From the NCBI RefSeq assembly GCF_030161115.1, contig NZ_BSPQ01000005.1, positions 310,001 through 374,000 of the forward strand: a stretch of 64,000 nucleotides of DNA, given 5' to 3'. Both the position numbers and the translations under genes were made by a program. The notes under the pieces were generated by a model. It ran no database searches. It saw only the letters and a list, made by a program, of their open reading frames with translations, and was not told where the DNA came from. The DNA is from Psychromonas marina (GTDB lineage Bacteria; Pseudomonadota; Gammaproteobacteria; Enterobacterales; Psychromonadaceae). This document shows positions 1 to 10,368 of the stretch, one piece after another. Position 1 is the stretch's first letter; each line of letters opens with the position of its first letter.

Positions 1-1
1 A

Positions 2-166
2 CAAACATTGGTTGGTGCTGTATTAGGTGTAGGTATGGCACGTGGTATTGCCGCGTTAAACTTAGGTGTCGTACGTAACATCGTTGTATCGTGGGTAGTT
101 ACACTGCCTGTTGGTGCTGGTTTGTCGATCGTATTCTTCTACCTACTAAAAGCAATGTTTAGCTAA
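2..166 (+). CDS. Inorganic phosphate transporter PiT family, C-terminal end (partial)
   Basis: The window opens inside this gene; only the last 54 codons are visible, read in the frame starting at base 2 and ending with TAA at 164-166. The peptide contains two hydrophobic segments separated by a short polar turn (GVVRNIVVSW), and ends in a transmembrane helix followed by LLKAMFS. This is the usual C-terminus of PiT-type inner-membrane phosphate permeases (Pfam PHO4), where a conserved Asn and Trp-Val segment precedes the last helix. Its place just before ygiM fits other gammaproteobacteria. The family call rests on recall of a short tail, so it is probable rather than certain. A terminator hairpin follows at 192-216. 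Confidence 0.7.
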   Translation, partial: QTLVGAVLGVGMARGIAALNLGVVRNIVVSWVVTLPVGAGLSIVFFYLLKAMFS

Positions 167-191
167 GTAAGTTGGTTAATCGTGAAAAAGA

Positions 192-216
192 AAGAGAGCT
201 GCGGCTCTCTTTTTTG
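192..216 (+). terminator. Rho-independent terminator after the phosphate transporter
   Basis: An 8-bp perfect stem, AAGAGAGC / GCTCTCTT with a TGCG loop, is followed by a run of T. It lies 26 bp after the transporter stop codon and should separate it from ygiM. Confidence 0.85.
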
Positions 217-289
217 TTATTAGTGCTTTTTCTTATTTTTAATTGCTTTAAAATAAATACTGTCTTTATTATTGGTAACAGGTGAACCC

Positions 290-898
290 TTGAACAAAAT
301 TAAAATTCTATTTGCAACGCTCTTTCTGACACTGTCTATGAATAGCTTTGCTGAAGTTCGTTACATCAGTGATGATGTCTTTATTTATCTACACTCAGGT
401 CCTGGTCTGGATTACCGTATTACTGGCACGCTTAAAGTAGGCACTGAAGTTAATACGTTAAAGTATGATGAGAAAACCAAATTCATGCAGGTTAAAGCAT
501 CTACCGGTAGAACAGGATGGATGAAGGTTTCTGAGTTACAAAAAACCTTACCAGCAAAAAATCTACTGCCAACGGTGCAAGCGCAGTTAAAAGTAGCAAA
601 TGATAAATTAACGACTATAGCGGAAGAAAATACAGCAAGTCTTGTTGAAAAAGAGCAAATTTTTCAAGAGCAAACCACGCTAGTTGATAATTTAAATCAG
701 GAAAAGTCTTTATTACAAAAAGAGATTTTAGATCTTAAAGCACGTAATTTAGAGTTAGATCTATTACAAGAGACAAAAGAGTCGCGTATTCAGATGCAGT
801 GGTTATTGAATGGTGGTGGTGTTTTGTTTTTTGGTCTGATTATTGGCCTGCTTATTCCGTTTTTACCACGTCGTAAAAAACGTACTGATAACTGGTAA
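290..898 (+). CDS. ygiM: YgiM-type SH3-domain membrane protein
   Basis: Exported SH3b-domain protein of the YgiM/TIGR04211 family, anchored by a C-terminal helix. An N-terminal signal peptide ends near SFA; a bacterial SH3 domain follows (about residues 20-85, with SGPGLDYRITGTL and GRTGWMKVSEL), then a coiled coil of about 80 residues, then QMQWLLNGGG and one membrane helix ending in a basic tail. This is the exact order of E. coli YgiM (206 aa), including the QW..GGG motif. I chose the TTG at 290 because AGGTG lies 5 bases upstream; an in-frame TTG at 272 would add six residues before the signal peptide. In E. coli ygiM sits directly before cca; here three genes separate them. Its cellular role is not well defined. 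Confidence 0.88.
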   Translation: MNKIKILFATLFLTLSMNSFAEVRYISDDVFIYLHSGPGLDYRITGTLKVGTEVNTLKYDEKTKFMQVKASTGRTGWMKVSELQKTLPAKNLLPTVQAQLKVANDKLTTIAEENTASLVEKEQIFQEQTTLVDNLNQEKSLLQKEILDLKARNLELDLLQETKESRIQMQWLLNGGGVLFFGLIIGLLIPFLPRRKKRTDNW

Positions 899-920
899 GC
901 AAAGATAAACGTTTAGCTTT

Positions 921-1055
921 GAGTTACGAGCTAGGGGCTGCGAAGCCCCTATGATGAAAGCCTGAATATTAGCTAACAGCTGTCTGCTTATTATGCCGGC
1001 AGTTGATAGCTTAACTTTCATAAAGCAAAGCGTCGTAGTTCGTCGCTCGTAGCTC
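921..1055. repeat. Nested inverted repeats between convergent ygiM and gspB
   Basis: Between the two convergent genes lie three nested or adjacent inverted repeats: an outer pair GAGTTACGAGC (921-931) and GCTCGTAGCTC (1045-1055); a tight GC-rich hairpin TAGGGGC / GCCCCTA (932-951); and AGCTAACAGCTG (971-982) with CAGTTGATAGCT (1000-1011). The hairpin probably ends transcription in both directions although it lacks a strong T-run. The outer pair and the AGCTAACAGCTG pair recur elsewhere in the window (7134-7175; 23443-23540; 45021-45127), so they belong to dispersed repeat families. Confidence 0.65.
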
Positions 1056-1067
1056 TTAAGCTTGTTA

Positions 1068-1897
<830 letters not shown>

Positions 1898-1898
<1 letters not shown>

Positions 1899-3502
1899 TA
1901 GTTAGGTTCCGATAATAATCGCGGTGTGTTAGGTGAGGTCATCTGCATTAGTGGCATTAATGTTAGTGGACCAACAATACCATCATCGATCAATCCTTGC
2001 TGGTGCTGAAAATCGCTCACTTGCTCTAACAACTGTAGGTCGAAGCGTGTTTTATCTTGCGCTTCTCTGCCATGTAGTTTGTTGAGTTGATTAGCTAGCC
2101 AAGCCACTTTATCTCCCTGTTGCCCGAATTTAATCACACCGTTTAGTTGGAAAGGCGCTTGCCATAATAGGGTGCTTTCACCACGCCAATATTTTGTAAA
2201 CCATGCTTCGCTTACCTCAATTAAGTGTCCATCGATTAGTAATTGATAGTTGTCGTTAATTTTATAGAGTACCGCATACAGTGAGGTGAGGCGGTCTTTC
2301 TCTAAATGCACGATAGTTGGGTAGTTTAGCTGTTTTAATTGCACGAGAGTGAGGTTGTTTGAATAGCAGCTGATATGGGCACTGTTTTTTTGCTCACAGC
2401 TAATTGTATCGCTGTCGACCTGATATCCCCATACGGCATAAAGACGACTCAGTGCATTGTTAAAGTTGCTCTGCGCAAGGTCAAGTTGAGGGTAGTCATC
2501 AAACCAATCTCCTTCTGCTTTCTTTTCTGGTACTGGAGCAAGGTTGCTAAAGGATTGTGGTTCACTGGCACTAACCAATACGTTTTCAGAGAACATACGT
2601 TGTGAGATTTGTGGTGCTTGCCATAGTGTTAGCAGTGTTAATAGAATTAGTAGCGGAAAGCGCCAGTATGTCATGAGCCCATTTGTTGGCGTTTTTTGAT
2701 GGGTAAAATGGACCTCTTTACTCGCTTGTGTGACCATCTTTAAGGTGACGATATGGCTATCTTGGGTATATGCGGCTAATAGGCTTCGATCACAAAGAAT
2801 ATTCGTTAGCCTTGGTGTGCCTTTACACTTTTTGAATATCTCCCGTAATGCAGATTTATCAAAAATAGCATGACTTGAACCCGCTATATTAAGTCGATGC
2901 TGAATGTATAGATTACTCTCTTGTTGGGTGAGTGAAAGCAAGTGATAACGGGCAGTAATGCATTGTGCTAATGCGAGAAATTGCTGTTCTTTTAACTTAT
3001 CTTGTAGTTCTGTTTGACCAATTAGAATAACTTTTAATATCTTTTTGTTATTGCTTTCAATATTAGTTAATAAGCGTAACTGCTCTAATGCAGCAAGGCT
3101 TAAATGTTGAGCTTCATCGATGATGACAATGGTATGTCTATTTTGTGCGCTGTTATTGACCATCCAAGACGTTAATGCTGTCGAGAGTGAAATTAGGTTA
3201 TTTGTTTGGTGCTCTATATTGAAGCTATCGCAGATGGTAGAAAGTAATTCAACGTCGTTAAGAGTTGGGTTTAAAATAAAGGCGATATCACTATCATCCC
3301 CCATATTCTCTACTAAAGAGCGACAAATCGTAGTTTTACCCGTCCCGACTTCTCCGGTTAATAGTGCAAATCCCCCGTCTCCTTGTAATCCATGTTGAAG
3401 GTGAGCAATCGCCTCACGATGGCGTTCACTTAAAAAAAGAAAATTAGGATCCGGTGAAATGGAAAAGGGCTTTATTTTAAGTGAAAAAAATTCTTGATAC
3501 AT
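1898..3502 (-). CDS. gspA: GspA/ExeA AAA ATPase with peptidoglycan-binding domain
   Basis: Inner-membrane ATPase that in Aeromonas (ExeA) binds peptidoglycan and works with ExeB to place the type II secretin. Cytoplasmic AAA domain (about 1-265) with Walker A GEVGTGKTT near residue 50 and Walker B IVIIDEAQH near 125; one membrane helix (about 276-297); a periplasmic part with cysteine-containing papain-like/PG-associated region; and a C-terminal peptidoglycan-binding helix bundle with the signature DFQHQQGLIDDGIVGPLT. The 534-residue length matches ExeA-type proteins. The start MYQEFFSL is shared with the upstream paralogue. The stop overlaps the gspB start by one base, showing an operon. Confidence 0.88.
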
Positions 3503-3604
3503 AAATAGCCTAAGCAGAAAAAAGTATTGTCCATAATTTGAATATTTTAACTTAAAGTGCGCTATGCAGAAAAAGCATAACCATCACTATCTTATCAAAA
3601 TAAT

Positions 3605-4906
3605 TTATTTTATATCGCGATGTATTGTTTTGTAATCTTTTATCCACGGTGAAATATTAGGGAAAGTCGTTTCTAACTCTTTATTCGCTAGCTTTGCTGC
3701 TCTATAGCTTTCAAAATTACCGAGTAACACAACGTACTGTGTATTATCAGTCGCTAATGATTGATACAAATACGTTTGCTGCTTTAATGTTGGGTATTGC
3801 TCAAAAAATTGAATCACCCGTTTTTTACTATTAAGCGTTGCTAGTTGTAAGCTATAACGGTTTTCCGGTATCGCGTGTAATATTTCTATCGCGGTTAATT
3901 CAGTCGCAGACTGTCTATTATTTGTGGTTTTCGCCATATTAATCACTGCTAGCCACTCATCTTTCAGCACTTGATTTTCTGATTGGTGAAAATAATTAGC
4001 TATCGCGGTGGACTGGTTATTGATAACAAAAGCGACCAGTAATATTGAGATAAGGCTAATAAAATGAGGAGTATAGTTTGCTAAACGACTGCTTCTTTTA
4101 GGTAGATCTATTTCATTGATCGCTTTTTTAGTAATAACAGAACCGATAGTCAGTGATGATTGTGTATAAGCGCTTAGTAAGCAACGATCACAAATTTGAT
4201 TGATTAATCGTGGATTGCCAAGACTTGCTTTAAAGATGTAGTCGACAGATTTTGAATCAAATATTTGCCCTTTAGCTCCGGAGTTATTAAGGCGATGGTA
4301 AATATAAAATGTCGTTTCCTGCTTGTTTAAAGAACGCAGGTGATAACGTGCAGTGATGCGCTGTGATAATTGGCGTAATTCGGTAGTGAGCAGTTTTTGT
4401 TGTAGTTCTGTTTGCCCAACGAGAATAATTTGTAATGGTTTGAGGTTATCTGATTCAATATTAGTGATCAGTCGCAACTGCTCTAACAAGTTAAAGGAGA
4501 GGTGTTGTGCTTCATCGATCAGTACAATCGCATGACGACCCGCTTGATGGTTCGCGAGCATCCACGATGCGAGTGCATCAAACATCACTTTTAGGGTGAT
4601 ATTTTCACGATCATAGTCAACTGAAAATTGCTCACAAATATCAACGAGTAAAGCAATTTCTGAAACCGCTGTATTGGTGATCCAAGCAATGTCGGTATCG
4701 GTTGGCATATCCTGCAATAAAAAGCGGCATACACTTGTTTTACCTGTGCCAAGTTCGCCGGTTAAAACGACAAAGCCACCGTTACCTTGTAAGCCATAGT
4801 TTAGGTGGGCAAGTGCTTCTTTATGTTGTTCGGTAAAAAATAGAAACTCAGGATCTGGCGCTATCGAAAACGGTTGTTGGTTTAATGAAAAAAATTCTTG
4901 GTACAT
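3605..4906 (-). CDS. GspA-like AAA ATPase fused to a SPOR domain (DamX-like)
   Basis: Paralogue of the next gene, gspA, over its first 270 residues: it starts MYQEFFSLNQQPFSIAPDP, has Walker A GELGTGKTS (about 49-57) and Walker B IVLIDEAQH, then a single membrane helix (about 278-298). The periplasmic end differs: instead of a peptidoglycan-binding bundle it carries a SPOR-like fold (about 350-430) with YSLQLATLNS, YVVLLGNFES and ISPWIKDYKTIHRDI, which resembles the SPOR domain of DamX. SPOR domains bind denuded septal glycan strands. Vibrio-type DamX proteins also join an AAA domain to SPOR, so this may be DamX relocated or a third member of the gsp locus. It lies 102 bp upstream of gspA on the same strand. 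Catalytic motifs are intact. Confidence 0.75.
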   Translation of the reverse strand: MYQEFFSLNQQPFSIAPDPEFLFFTEQHKEALAHLNYGLQGNGGFVVLTGELGTGKTSVCRFLLQDMPTDTDIAWITNTAVSEIALLVDICEQFSVDYDRENITLKVMFDALASWMLANHQAGRHAIVLIDEAQHLSFNLLEQLRLITNIESDNLKPLQIILVGQTELQQKLLTTELRQLSQRITARYHLRSLNKQETTFYIYHRLNNSGAKGQIFDSKSVDYIFKASLGNPRLINQICDRCLLSAYTQSSLTIGSVITKKAINEIDLPKRSSRLANYTPHFISLISILLVAFVINNQSTAIANYFHQSENQVLKDEWLAVINMAKTTNNRQSATELTAIEILHAIPENRYSLQLATLNSKKRVIQFFEQYPTLKQQTYLYQSLATDNTQYVVLLGNFESYRAAKLANKELETTFPNISPWIKDYKTIHRDIK

Positions 4907-5176
4907 ACGAAACCTAAATTGATAGTTAGAACCGAATAGAGTTGTGATACTTCAATATGCAAAATCAGTAAGGTAATTTATGCTGAGATGCAGGGCATAA
5001 AATTAAATATTTCGAGCGATTAACATAAACACTTTAATTCTTTTATAGTTATTCTACATAGAAATTTCATAACAACGCAGATGTGTACGAATTACCTTAC
5101 CCGATGGGCGCCTGACAAAACATTTTCAGGTAACATGGGTATATAATAACTAAAATAGCTGCTGAAAGGGGAAACA

Positions 5177-6406
5177 ATGCGCAAATTTTTGGTCGGGGGC
5201 GCAGTTCGCGACAAATTATTAAAACTTCCAGTTAAGGACTGTGATTACATGGTGGTTGGTTCAACACCTGAAGAGTTATTGTCTCTAGGTTATCAACAGG
5301 TTGGTAAAGACTTTCCGGTATTTTTACACCCTAAAACCGGGGATGAGTATGCGTTAGCGCGCACTGAGCGTAAGGAGGGCAGTGGTTATAATGGTTTTAG
5401 TTGTTATAGCGGTCAGGATGTCAGCCTTGAAGATGATCTTATCCGTCGAGATTTAACCATTAATGCGATCGCAGAAGATGAAAGTGGTGAGCGCTTTGAT
5501 CCTTATAATGGTTTACAGGATCTACAGGATAAAATATTACGCCATGTATCACCTGCATTCAGCGAAGATCCCTTGCGCGTATTACGTGTTGCACGCTTTG
5601 CCGCGCGTTTTTATACGCTAGGTTTTTCAATTGCGCCAGAAACCATGCTATTGATGCAAGCGCTTAGTAACAGTGATGAGCTTAACCATTTAACACCTGA
5701 GCGCGTTTGGGCAGAAACAGAAAAAGCACTCGCTACAGATGCACCACAGATCTATTTCCAGACACTACGTGATTGTGGGGCTCTGGCACTGTTATTTCCC
5801 GAAGTAGATAGCTTATTTGGTGTACCTGGACCTAAACGTTGGCACCCAGAGATTGATACCGGAATTCATACATTAATGGTGGTGGAGCAATCGGTATTAC
5901 TCTCTGACTCAATCGCTTTTCGCTTTGCATGTTTAGTACATGATTTAGGTAAGGCATTAACACCTAAGGATAAATGGCCAAGCCATAAAGGCCATGGTTT
6001 TTTGGGACTGGCTGTCATCAAGTCGTTATGTTCACGCCTTAAAGTACCCAATGAATGCCGTGATTTAGCGTTAATGGTGAGTGAGCACCACACCATGATC
6101 CACAGCGCTTTTGAGCTTAAAGCAAGTACGCTCTTAAAACTGATGAATAGTTGCGACGCATGGCGTAAACCAGATCGTTTTTTACAGATGTTGCAATGCT
6201 GTGTTGCTGATTCGAAAGGGCGCACAGGATTTGAAGAGAAGCCTTACCCAAGTGCTGATTATGTTTGGCAAGCGTTCCAAGCGGCATTAACTGTTAATGT
6301 GCAAGATATTATCAAGCTAGGTATTAAAGGTGCTGAGATTAAAAGTGCGTTGTTAGCTGCACGTATTGACGCGGTTTCTGCCTATAAAGAAAATATACAA
6401 AACTAG
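5177..6406 (+). CDS. cca: CCA-adding tRNA nucleotidyltransferase with HD domain
   Basis: Adds or repairs the 3' CCA of tRNAs. The N-terminal class II nucleotidyltransferase head shows FLVGGAVRD (residues 4-12), the metal-binding DCDYMVVG and [10 protein letters not shown]; the body has the [11 protein letters not shown] segment; an HD phosphohydrolase domain follows near residue 250 ([11 protein letters not shown], then SEHH). At 409 residues it is the full-length gammaproteobacterial form (E. coli 412). A clear AAAGGGG ribosome site precedes ATG at 5177. The start faces the divergent SPOR-ATPase across 270 bp, in which TATAAT at 5142-5147 is a likely -10 element. The next gene begins 8 bp after the stop. 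Confidence 0.95.
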   Translation: MRKFLVGGAVRDKLLKLPVKDCDYMVVGSTPEELLSLGYQQVGKDFPVFLHPKTGDEYALARTERKEGSGYNGFSCYSGQDVSLEDDLIRRDLTINAIAEDESGERFDPYNGLQDLQDKILRHVSPAFSEDPLRVLRVARFAARFYTLGFSIAPETMLLMQALSNSDELNHLTPERVWAETEKALATDAPQIYFQTLRDCGALALLFPEVDSLFGVPGPKRWHPEIDTGIHTLMVVEQSVLLSDSIAFRFACLVHDLGKALTPKDKWPSHKGHGFLGLAVIKSLCSRLKVPNECRDLALMVSEHHTMIHSAFELKASTLLKLMNSCDAWRKPDRFLQMLQCCVADSKGRTGFEEKPYPSADYVWQAFQAALTVNVQDIIKLGIKGAEIKSALLAARIDAVSAYKENIQN

Positions 6407-6414
6407 AGTGTAAA

Positions 6415-7122
6415 ATGAGTCAATCGATAGCCACCATTAGCCTTGAAAATTTAGCTTTTGCGTTTATTCCCGTTGCTGTGGTGCTATTTATTATTTTTAA
6501 ATGGTCATTGGACTATAAGCACACACTTCACGCGCTGCTACGTATGTTGGTGCAGTTATTATTAGTGGGTTACTTTTTAGGCTATCTCTTTGAAAGCGAT
6601 AGCGCATCAGTGGTACTGGTGATGCTCATTGTGATGGTGTTTTTTTCCAGTTGGATTGCCCTCAGTAACATTCAAGCTCCCCGTTTAGCACTGTTAAAAT
6701 CAGCCATCGTGGCCACCACCATTGCGGGGGGATTTACACTACTTATCGTGACCCAAGGCGTTTTACAATTAACACCTTGGTATCATGCACAAACCATGAT
6801 CCCATTAGCAGGTATGATTTTTGCAAATTGTATGAATAGTATTAGCTTAAGCGGTGAGCGCTTCTTTGCAGAATCTGCGCGTGGTGAAGAATATATTAGT
6901 GCTCGAAAAACGGCTTTTCAAGCGTCCATTATTCCTAATGTCAATGCGCTGTTTGCGGTTGGAGTGGTCTCTCTGCCGGGCATGATGACCGGGCAAATAT
7001 TATCAGGTATCTCGCCACTTATTGCTGCGAGATACCAAATAATGGTGATGTGTATGGTGTTTGCTTCTGCGGGGATCGCCTCTGCCATTTTTCTGCTTCT
7101 GCTTAAAAAACAGAAAGCTTGA
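6415..7122 (+). CDS. fetB: FetB/YbbM-family ABC permease-like protein
   Basis: Integral membrane protein of the UPF0014 family (E. coli FetB, an exporter permease linked to iron). About six to seven helices are visible, with family features LLRMLVQLLLVGYFLG near the start, GMIFANCMNSISLSGERF in the centre, and NALFAVGVVSLPGMMTGQILSG near the end, which is the most conserved stretch of this family. At 235 residues it is a little shorter than E. coli FetB (259). It starts 8 bp after cca and is probably co-transcribed. The partner ATPase fetA is not adjacent, so the transported substrate cannot be inferred from context. Confidence 0.75.
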   Translation: MSQSIATISLENLAFAFIPVAVVLFIIFKWSLDYKHTLHALLRMLVQLLLVGYFLGYLFESDSASVVLVMLIVMVFFSSWIALSNIQAPRLALLKSAIVATTIAGGFTLLIVTQGVLQLTPWYHAQTMIPLAGMIFANCMNSISLSGERFFAESARGEEYISARKTAFQASIIPNVNALFAVGVVSLPGMMTGQILSGISPLIAARYQIMVMCMVFASAGIASAIFLLLLKKQKA

Positions 7123-7133
7123 AGGTTAGCTTC

Positions 7134-7175
7134 GAGTCACGAGCGACGAAACCCGTCACTCATAGCTCGTAACTT
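7134..7175. repeat. Inverted repeat between convergent fetB and uppP
   Basis: GAGTCACGAGC (7134-7144) pairs with GCTCGTAACTT (7165-7175). The same GAGTYACGAGC arm occurs around 921-1055, also between convergent genes. Probably a bidirectional transcription end; there is no T-run. Confidence 0.5.
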
Positions 7176-7180
7176 ATAGC

Positions 7181-7978
7181 CTAGAATAATACGTAAAACA
7201 GTACTGCTGCTAATATCAGACGATAGATAACAAAGGGTAACATGCCCACTTTATTCAATAGAATAAGGAACAGGTGGATACATAAAATCGCACTTAAGAA
7301 AGAGACGCCAGCCCCTAATAATAGTCCTGCCCAATCCACATGTAGATCCGATAAAATAAATTTAAGCAGGTCATAACCTGCTGCCAGAGAAATTATTGGG
7401 ATTGATAATAAAAACGAGAAACGTGCTGCTGCGTTACGCGTTAAACCTAACATTAGACCTGCTGTGATAGTGATACCAGAGCGAGATGTGCCAGGAATTA
7501 AAGCTAAAACTTGTGCAAACCCGATGATCATCGCGCCTTTTAGGCCAGATTGATATTCCGTTTTAATCTGTTTTGCCTGTGAGTCTGCCCACCAAAGTAA
7601 TAGACCAAATATCAAAGTACTAAATGCAATAACATGGCCACTACGTAAGTAAGTTTCAATTAAATCTTTACCAAAAAAACCAATTGCTGCGGCAGGCACT
7701 GTTGCCCAGATTATCCACCATGCGAGCTTACTATCTTGTGTTTGCTGCTTCGTTTTTACCGATGTCACCCATGCTGTAGACATACTGAACACTTCTTTGC
7801 GGAAATAAATGAGTACCGCTGCTAAGGTACCGATATTTAGTACTAGGTCAAAAGCAAGGCCTTGATCCTGCCAACCAAGTAGCACAGAAGGTAGAATTAG
7901 ATGGGCAGAGCTGGAAATAGGTAAAAATTCAGTTAAACCTTGAATTAAAGCGAGTACAACAATTTCTAGTGTAGACAT
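7181..7978 (-). CDS. uppP: Undecaprenyl-diphosphatase UppP (BacA)
   Basis: Inner-membrane enzyme that dephosphorylates undecaprenyl diphosphate on the periplasmic side, recycling the carrier for peptidoglycan and O-antigen synthesis. The two diagnostic motifs are present: [14 protein letters not shown] near residue 14 (catalytic Glu and the following Ser/His) and [11 protein letters not shown] in the middle (catalytic Arg). About eight hydrophobic helices, 265 residues (E. coli 273). It follows folK by 9 bp on the same strand, giving the order folB-folK-uppP; in E. coli bacA also neighbours folB and cca. Confidence 0.95.
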   Translation of the reverse strand: MSTLEIVVLALIQGLTEFLPISSSAHLILPSVLLGWQDQGLAFDLVLNIGTLAAVLIYFRKEVFSMSTAWVTSVKTKQQTQDSKLAWWIIWATVPAAAIGFFGKDLIETYLRSGHVIAFSTLIFGLLLWWADSQAKQIKTEYQSGLKGAMIIGFAQVLALIPGTSRSGITITAGLMLGLTRNAAARFSFLLSIPIISLAAGYDLLKFILSDLHVDWAGLLLGAGVSFLSAILCIHLFLILLNKVGMLPFVIYRLILAAVLFYVLF

Positions 7979-7987
7979 AAATTTTCT

Positions 7988-8473
7988 CTAGGTGATGATG
8001 GCATCAATCTGCCATAGTTTTTGTTGGGACTTTGGGAAGTTTTCCCATAATACTTTGTAGCTCTCGTTCATTATGGGGTGTTTTAGTTGTGGTGCTATTT
8101 CTGCAAGAGGTTGCAGTACAAAGGCGTTAGTTAAAATTTCGGCACGAGGTAGATCAATCGTTAAATCGATCATTTGATCATGTAGCAGTAGATCTAAGTC
8201 CAAGGTGCGAGGCGCATATTTAATCGCTTTTTCTGGTCGACCTTGTTGTATTTCAATCGCTTTCAGTTTTTTAATAATCGCTTGGGCAGCCAAAGGGCTT
8301 TCAAAACAGGCAACAAGGTTATAGAAGTTACCGCCTTTAAAACCGACTGCCTCACTCTCATAGATAGGAGAGAGTGTTAAGTCTCCAAACTCTATTTGTA
8401 ATGCTTGGATACCTAAACGAATATTTTGCTGGCGATTAATGCTTGAGCCAACCCCAATAAATACTTGTGCCAC
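7988..8473 (-). CDS. folK: HPPK (dihydropterin pyrophosphokinase)
   Basis: Transfers pyrophosphate from ATP to 6-hydroxymethyl-7,8-dihydropterin in folate synthesis. The family signature APRTLDLDLLLHDQ is present, with the two Asp that bind magnesium, as are the N-terminal GVGSSIN motif and YNLVACFES. 161 residues, close to E. coli HPPK (159). The start is GTG, overlapping the folB stop as TAGTG, so the two consecutive folate enzymes are translationally coupled. Confidence 0.93.
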   Translation of the reverse strand: MAQVFIGVGSSINRQQNIRLGIQALQIEFGDLTLSPIYESEAVGFKGGNFYNLVACFESPLAAQAIIKKLKAIEIQQGRPEKAIKYAPRTLDLDLLLHDQMIDLTIDLPRAEILTNAFVLQPLAEIAPQLKHPIMNESYKVLWENFPKSQQKLWQIDAIIT

Positions 8474-8826
8474 TAACGTGTACCGCGTTCAATTTGCACA
8501 CCTAAGCTTTGCGCCTTTGGTAATGCACCGGGCTTATGTAGCGTTAATTTAATCCATGGCACAGAAAACTGCTCCATAATTAATGCAGCAACACGTTCTG
8601 CCATCGTTTCAATTAATTCAAATTGATGTTGTTGCGCAAATTGATTAACCACTTCAGAAACACTAAAGTAATTAAGCGCAAGGTTAATATCATCATTAAC
8701 CGCCGCAGGGCGATTATCAAAGGCCATCTCTAAATCAAAGTAAAGCTTTTGTTGTAGCGATTTTTCCCATTCATATACACCAATGGTCGTAATCACCTCT
8801 AACTGCTTAATAAAAACAATATCCAT
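8473..8826 (-). CDS. folB: Dihydroneopterin aldolase
   Basis: Cleaves 7,8-dihydroneopterin to 6-hydroxymethyl-dihydropterin, the step before FolK. I chose the ATG at 8826, giving MDIVFIKQLEV as in the family (E. coli begins MDIVFIEQL); a longer reading to 8898 would add 24 residues not found in relatives. Visible landmarks are the GVYEWE active-site Glu near residue 20 and the C-terminal KPGALPKAQSLGV with the catalytic Lys. 117 residues (E. coli 122). It diverges from plsY across 72 bp and overlaps the folK start by one base. Confidence 0.92.
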   Translation of the reverse strand: MDIVFIKQLEVITTIGVYEWEKSLQQKLYFDLEMAFDNRPAAVNDDINLALNYFSVSEVVNQFAQQHQFELIETMAERVAALIMEQFSVPWIKLTLHKPGALPKAQSLGVQIERGTR

Positions 8827-8898
8827 CTTCCAACCCTGTCGAATACCACGTATTATCAAAGCGCAGTATTTTACCTGATTAAGAGGAAATAAGTACAA

Positions 8899-9495
8899 AT
8901 GATTTACCTCACGACTCTTTTATTTATGTTGTTAGCTTATCTTTTTGGTGCCCTTAATGGTGCGATATTACTATGCCGCTTAAAAGGTTGGCCAGATCCG
9001 CGTACAGGTGGTTCTAAAAATCCAGGTACCACCAATATATTGCGCCTTCACCATGCTCAAGCAGCCAGTTGCGTACTTATTTTCGATCTACTTAAGGGCA
9101 CATTACCGGTTTATATCGCCTATTTTTTAGGGTATTCACCGGTTGCTCTTGGCCTTATTGGTATTGCTGCTTGTTTAGGGCATATTTTTCCACCCTATTT
9201 TCAATTTAAAGGCGGGAAAGCTGTTGCGACGGGACTTGGGACGTTATTGCCGTTAGGTATGGATATGACTGGTTTACTTATCGTAACTTGGCTATTTACG
9301 GTTGCGGTGAGCGGATATGCTTCTTTAGCTGCAATTGTAACGGCGATAGCTGCTCCCTTTTATGTCTTTCAAATTAAACCGGAATACACCACGCCTGTTA
9401 TTATGTTATCAGTACTGATTATATTGCGTCATGGTAGTAATATTCGTCGCTTATTAGCAGGTAAAGAGAAAAAAATAGTGAACTGGAAACAATAA
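8899..9495 (+). CDS. plsY: Glycerol-3-phosphate acyltransferase PlsY
   Basis: Inner-membrane acyltransferase that moves the acyl group from acyl-phosphate to glycerol 3-phosphate, the first step in phospholipid synthesis. Its three conserved loops are visible: [10 protein letters not shown] near residue 37, [11 protein letters not shown] near 105, and [14 protein letters not shown] near the C-terminus. Five helices, 198 residues (E. coli 205). An AGAGGAA site lies upstream of ATG at 8899. The gene is divergent from folB, as in E. coli, where plsY (ygiH) also neighbours folB. Confidence 0.95.
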   Translation: MIYLTTLLFMLLAYLFGALNGAILLCRLKGWPDPRTGGSKNPGTTNILRLHHAQAASCVLIFDLLKGTLPVYIAYFLGYSPVALGLIGIAACLGHIFPPYFQFKGGKAVATGLGTLLPLGMDMTGLLIVTWLFTVAVSGYASLAAIVTAIAAPFYVFQIKPEYTTPVIMLSVLIILRHGSNIRRLLAGKEKKIVNWKQ

Positions 9496-9737
9496 CCCCA
9501 TAAAAATATTGGTAGTTATAAGTAGCATGGGTATAATTAACAAAATTGTAACTATTCAGCAACCCTGAAATTTTTACCAATAGATTATAAATGGTTAGAA
9601 TCTAATCCATTAAGTAAGATTAACGGAAAATCCACTTACTGGAGTGAATGAGCGCTTTCAAAGAGAAGGCGTTTAAACAGTGACCGCTGAGTCATTACTA
9701 AAATTCATCATATTACTTATTATAAATGGAGTTTACT

Positions 9738-10154
9738 GTGCAGCTTATTAAATGTATCACCCTTGTTATTGGTTTAACCGCTAGTCTATTTACTGCAAGT
9801 GTTTTTGCTGATCAAGATATTGAAGCGCGCATCGCACCAGTAGGTGATGTGTACTTAGATGGGCAAATTGCTACGGCAAGTACTAAAAGCGAATCAGATG
9901 TACCCGCTGGTCCTCGTTCAGGGGAAAAAGTTTATAATACTTATTGTGTTGCCTGTCATGCAACTGGCGCAGCAGGGGCTCCTATTAAAGGTGATGCTGC
10001 CGCTTGGAAACCTCGTATGGCGCAAGGAAAAGATACACTTGTGAAACATGCTATCGAAGGCTTTAATGGCGTGATGCCAGCAAGAGGTACTTGTATGGAC
10101 TGTAGTGATGACGAAATAATTGCAACCGTTGAGTATTTAACGCAAGGTTTATAG
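9738..10154 (+). CDS. Cytochrome c5-type monohaem c protein
   Basis: Periplasmic electron carrier. A signal peptide (about residues 1-24, ending SVFA) is followed by a c-type haem site CVACH, a methionine ligand region GVMPARG, and the extra pair of cysteines CMDCSDDEI that marks cytochrome c5 proteins. I place the start at GTG 9738 because GGAG lies six bases upstream; an ATG at 9726 would overlap that ribosome site and add four residues. The protein stands alone, with a terminator at 10179-10202. The preceding 240 bp are non-coding and contain only weak hairpins. Confidence 0.9.
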   Translation: MQLIKCITLVIGLTASLFTASVFADQDIEARIAPVGDVYLDGQIATASTKSESDVPAGPRSGEKVYNTYCVACHATGAAGAPIKGDAAAWKPRMAQGKDTLVKHAIEGFNGVMPARGTCMDCSDDEIIATVEYLTQGL

Positions 10155-10178
10155 TTAACAATATTGATGTGAAAAGCT

Positions 10179-10202
10179 AAACCACCTACGGGTGGTTTTT
10201 TT
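10179..10202 (+). terminator. Rho-independent terminator after cytochrome c5
   Basis: Stem AAACCACC / GGTGGTTT with a TACG loop, followed by seven T. It lies 25 bp after the cytochrome stop codon. Confidence 0.9.
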
Positions 10203-10368
10203 ATGGGTAAATGTAGTTACTAATACCGTTGTGCATAAAATTGTTCAGGGCTTATTGATGGTGGTTCATCGCTATCTATTATTATAAAAGAGATCGATGA
10301 ATGAGATAATTTCTATTAAGTGCTATAACATTTAATCGTGTTAAGTCGTTTTTTCTTTAGGAGTTTCT

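Noticed and set aside
8827-8898. N-terminal extension of folB to 8898
   Set aside because: The extra 24 residues do not occur in the family and ATG 8826 has a matching N-terminus and a GGAAG ribosome site.
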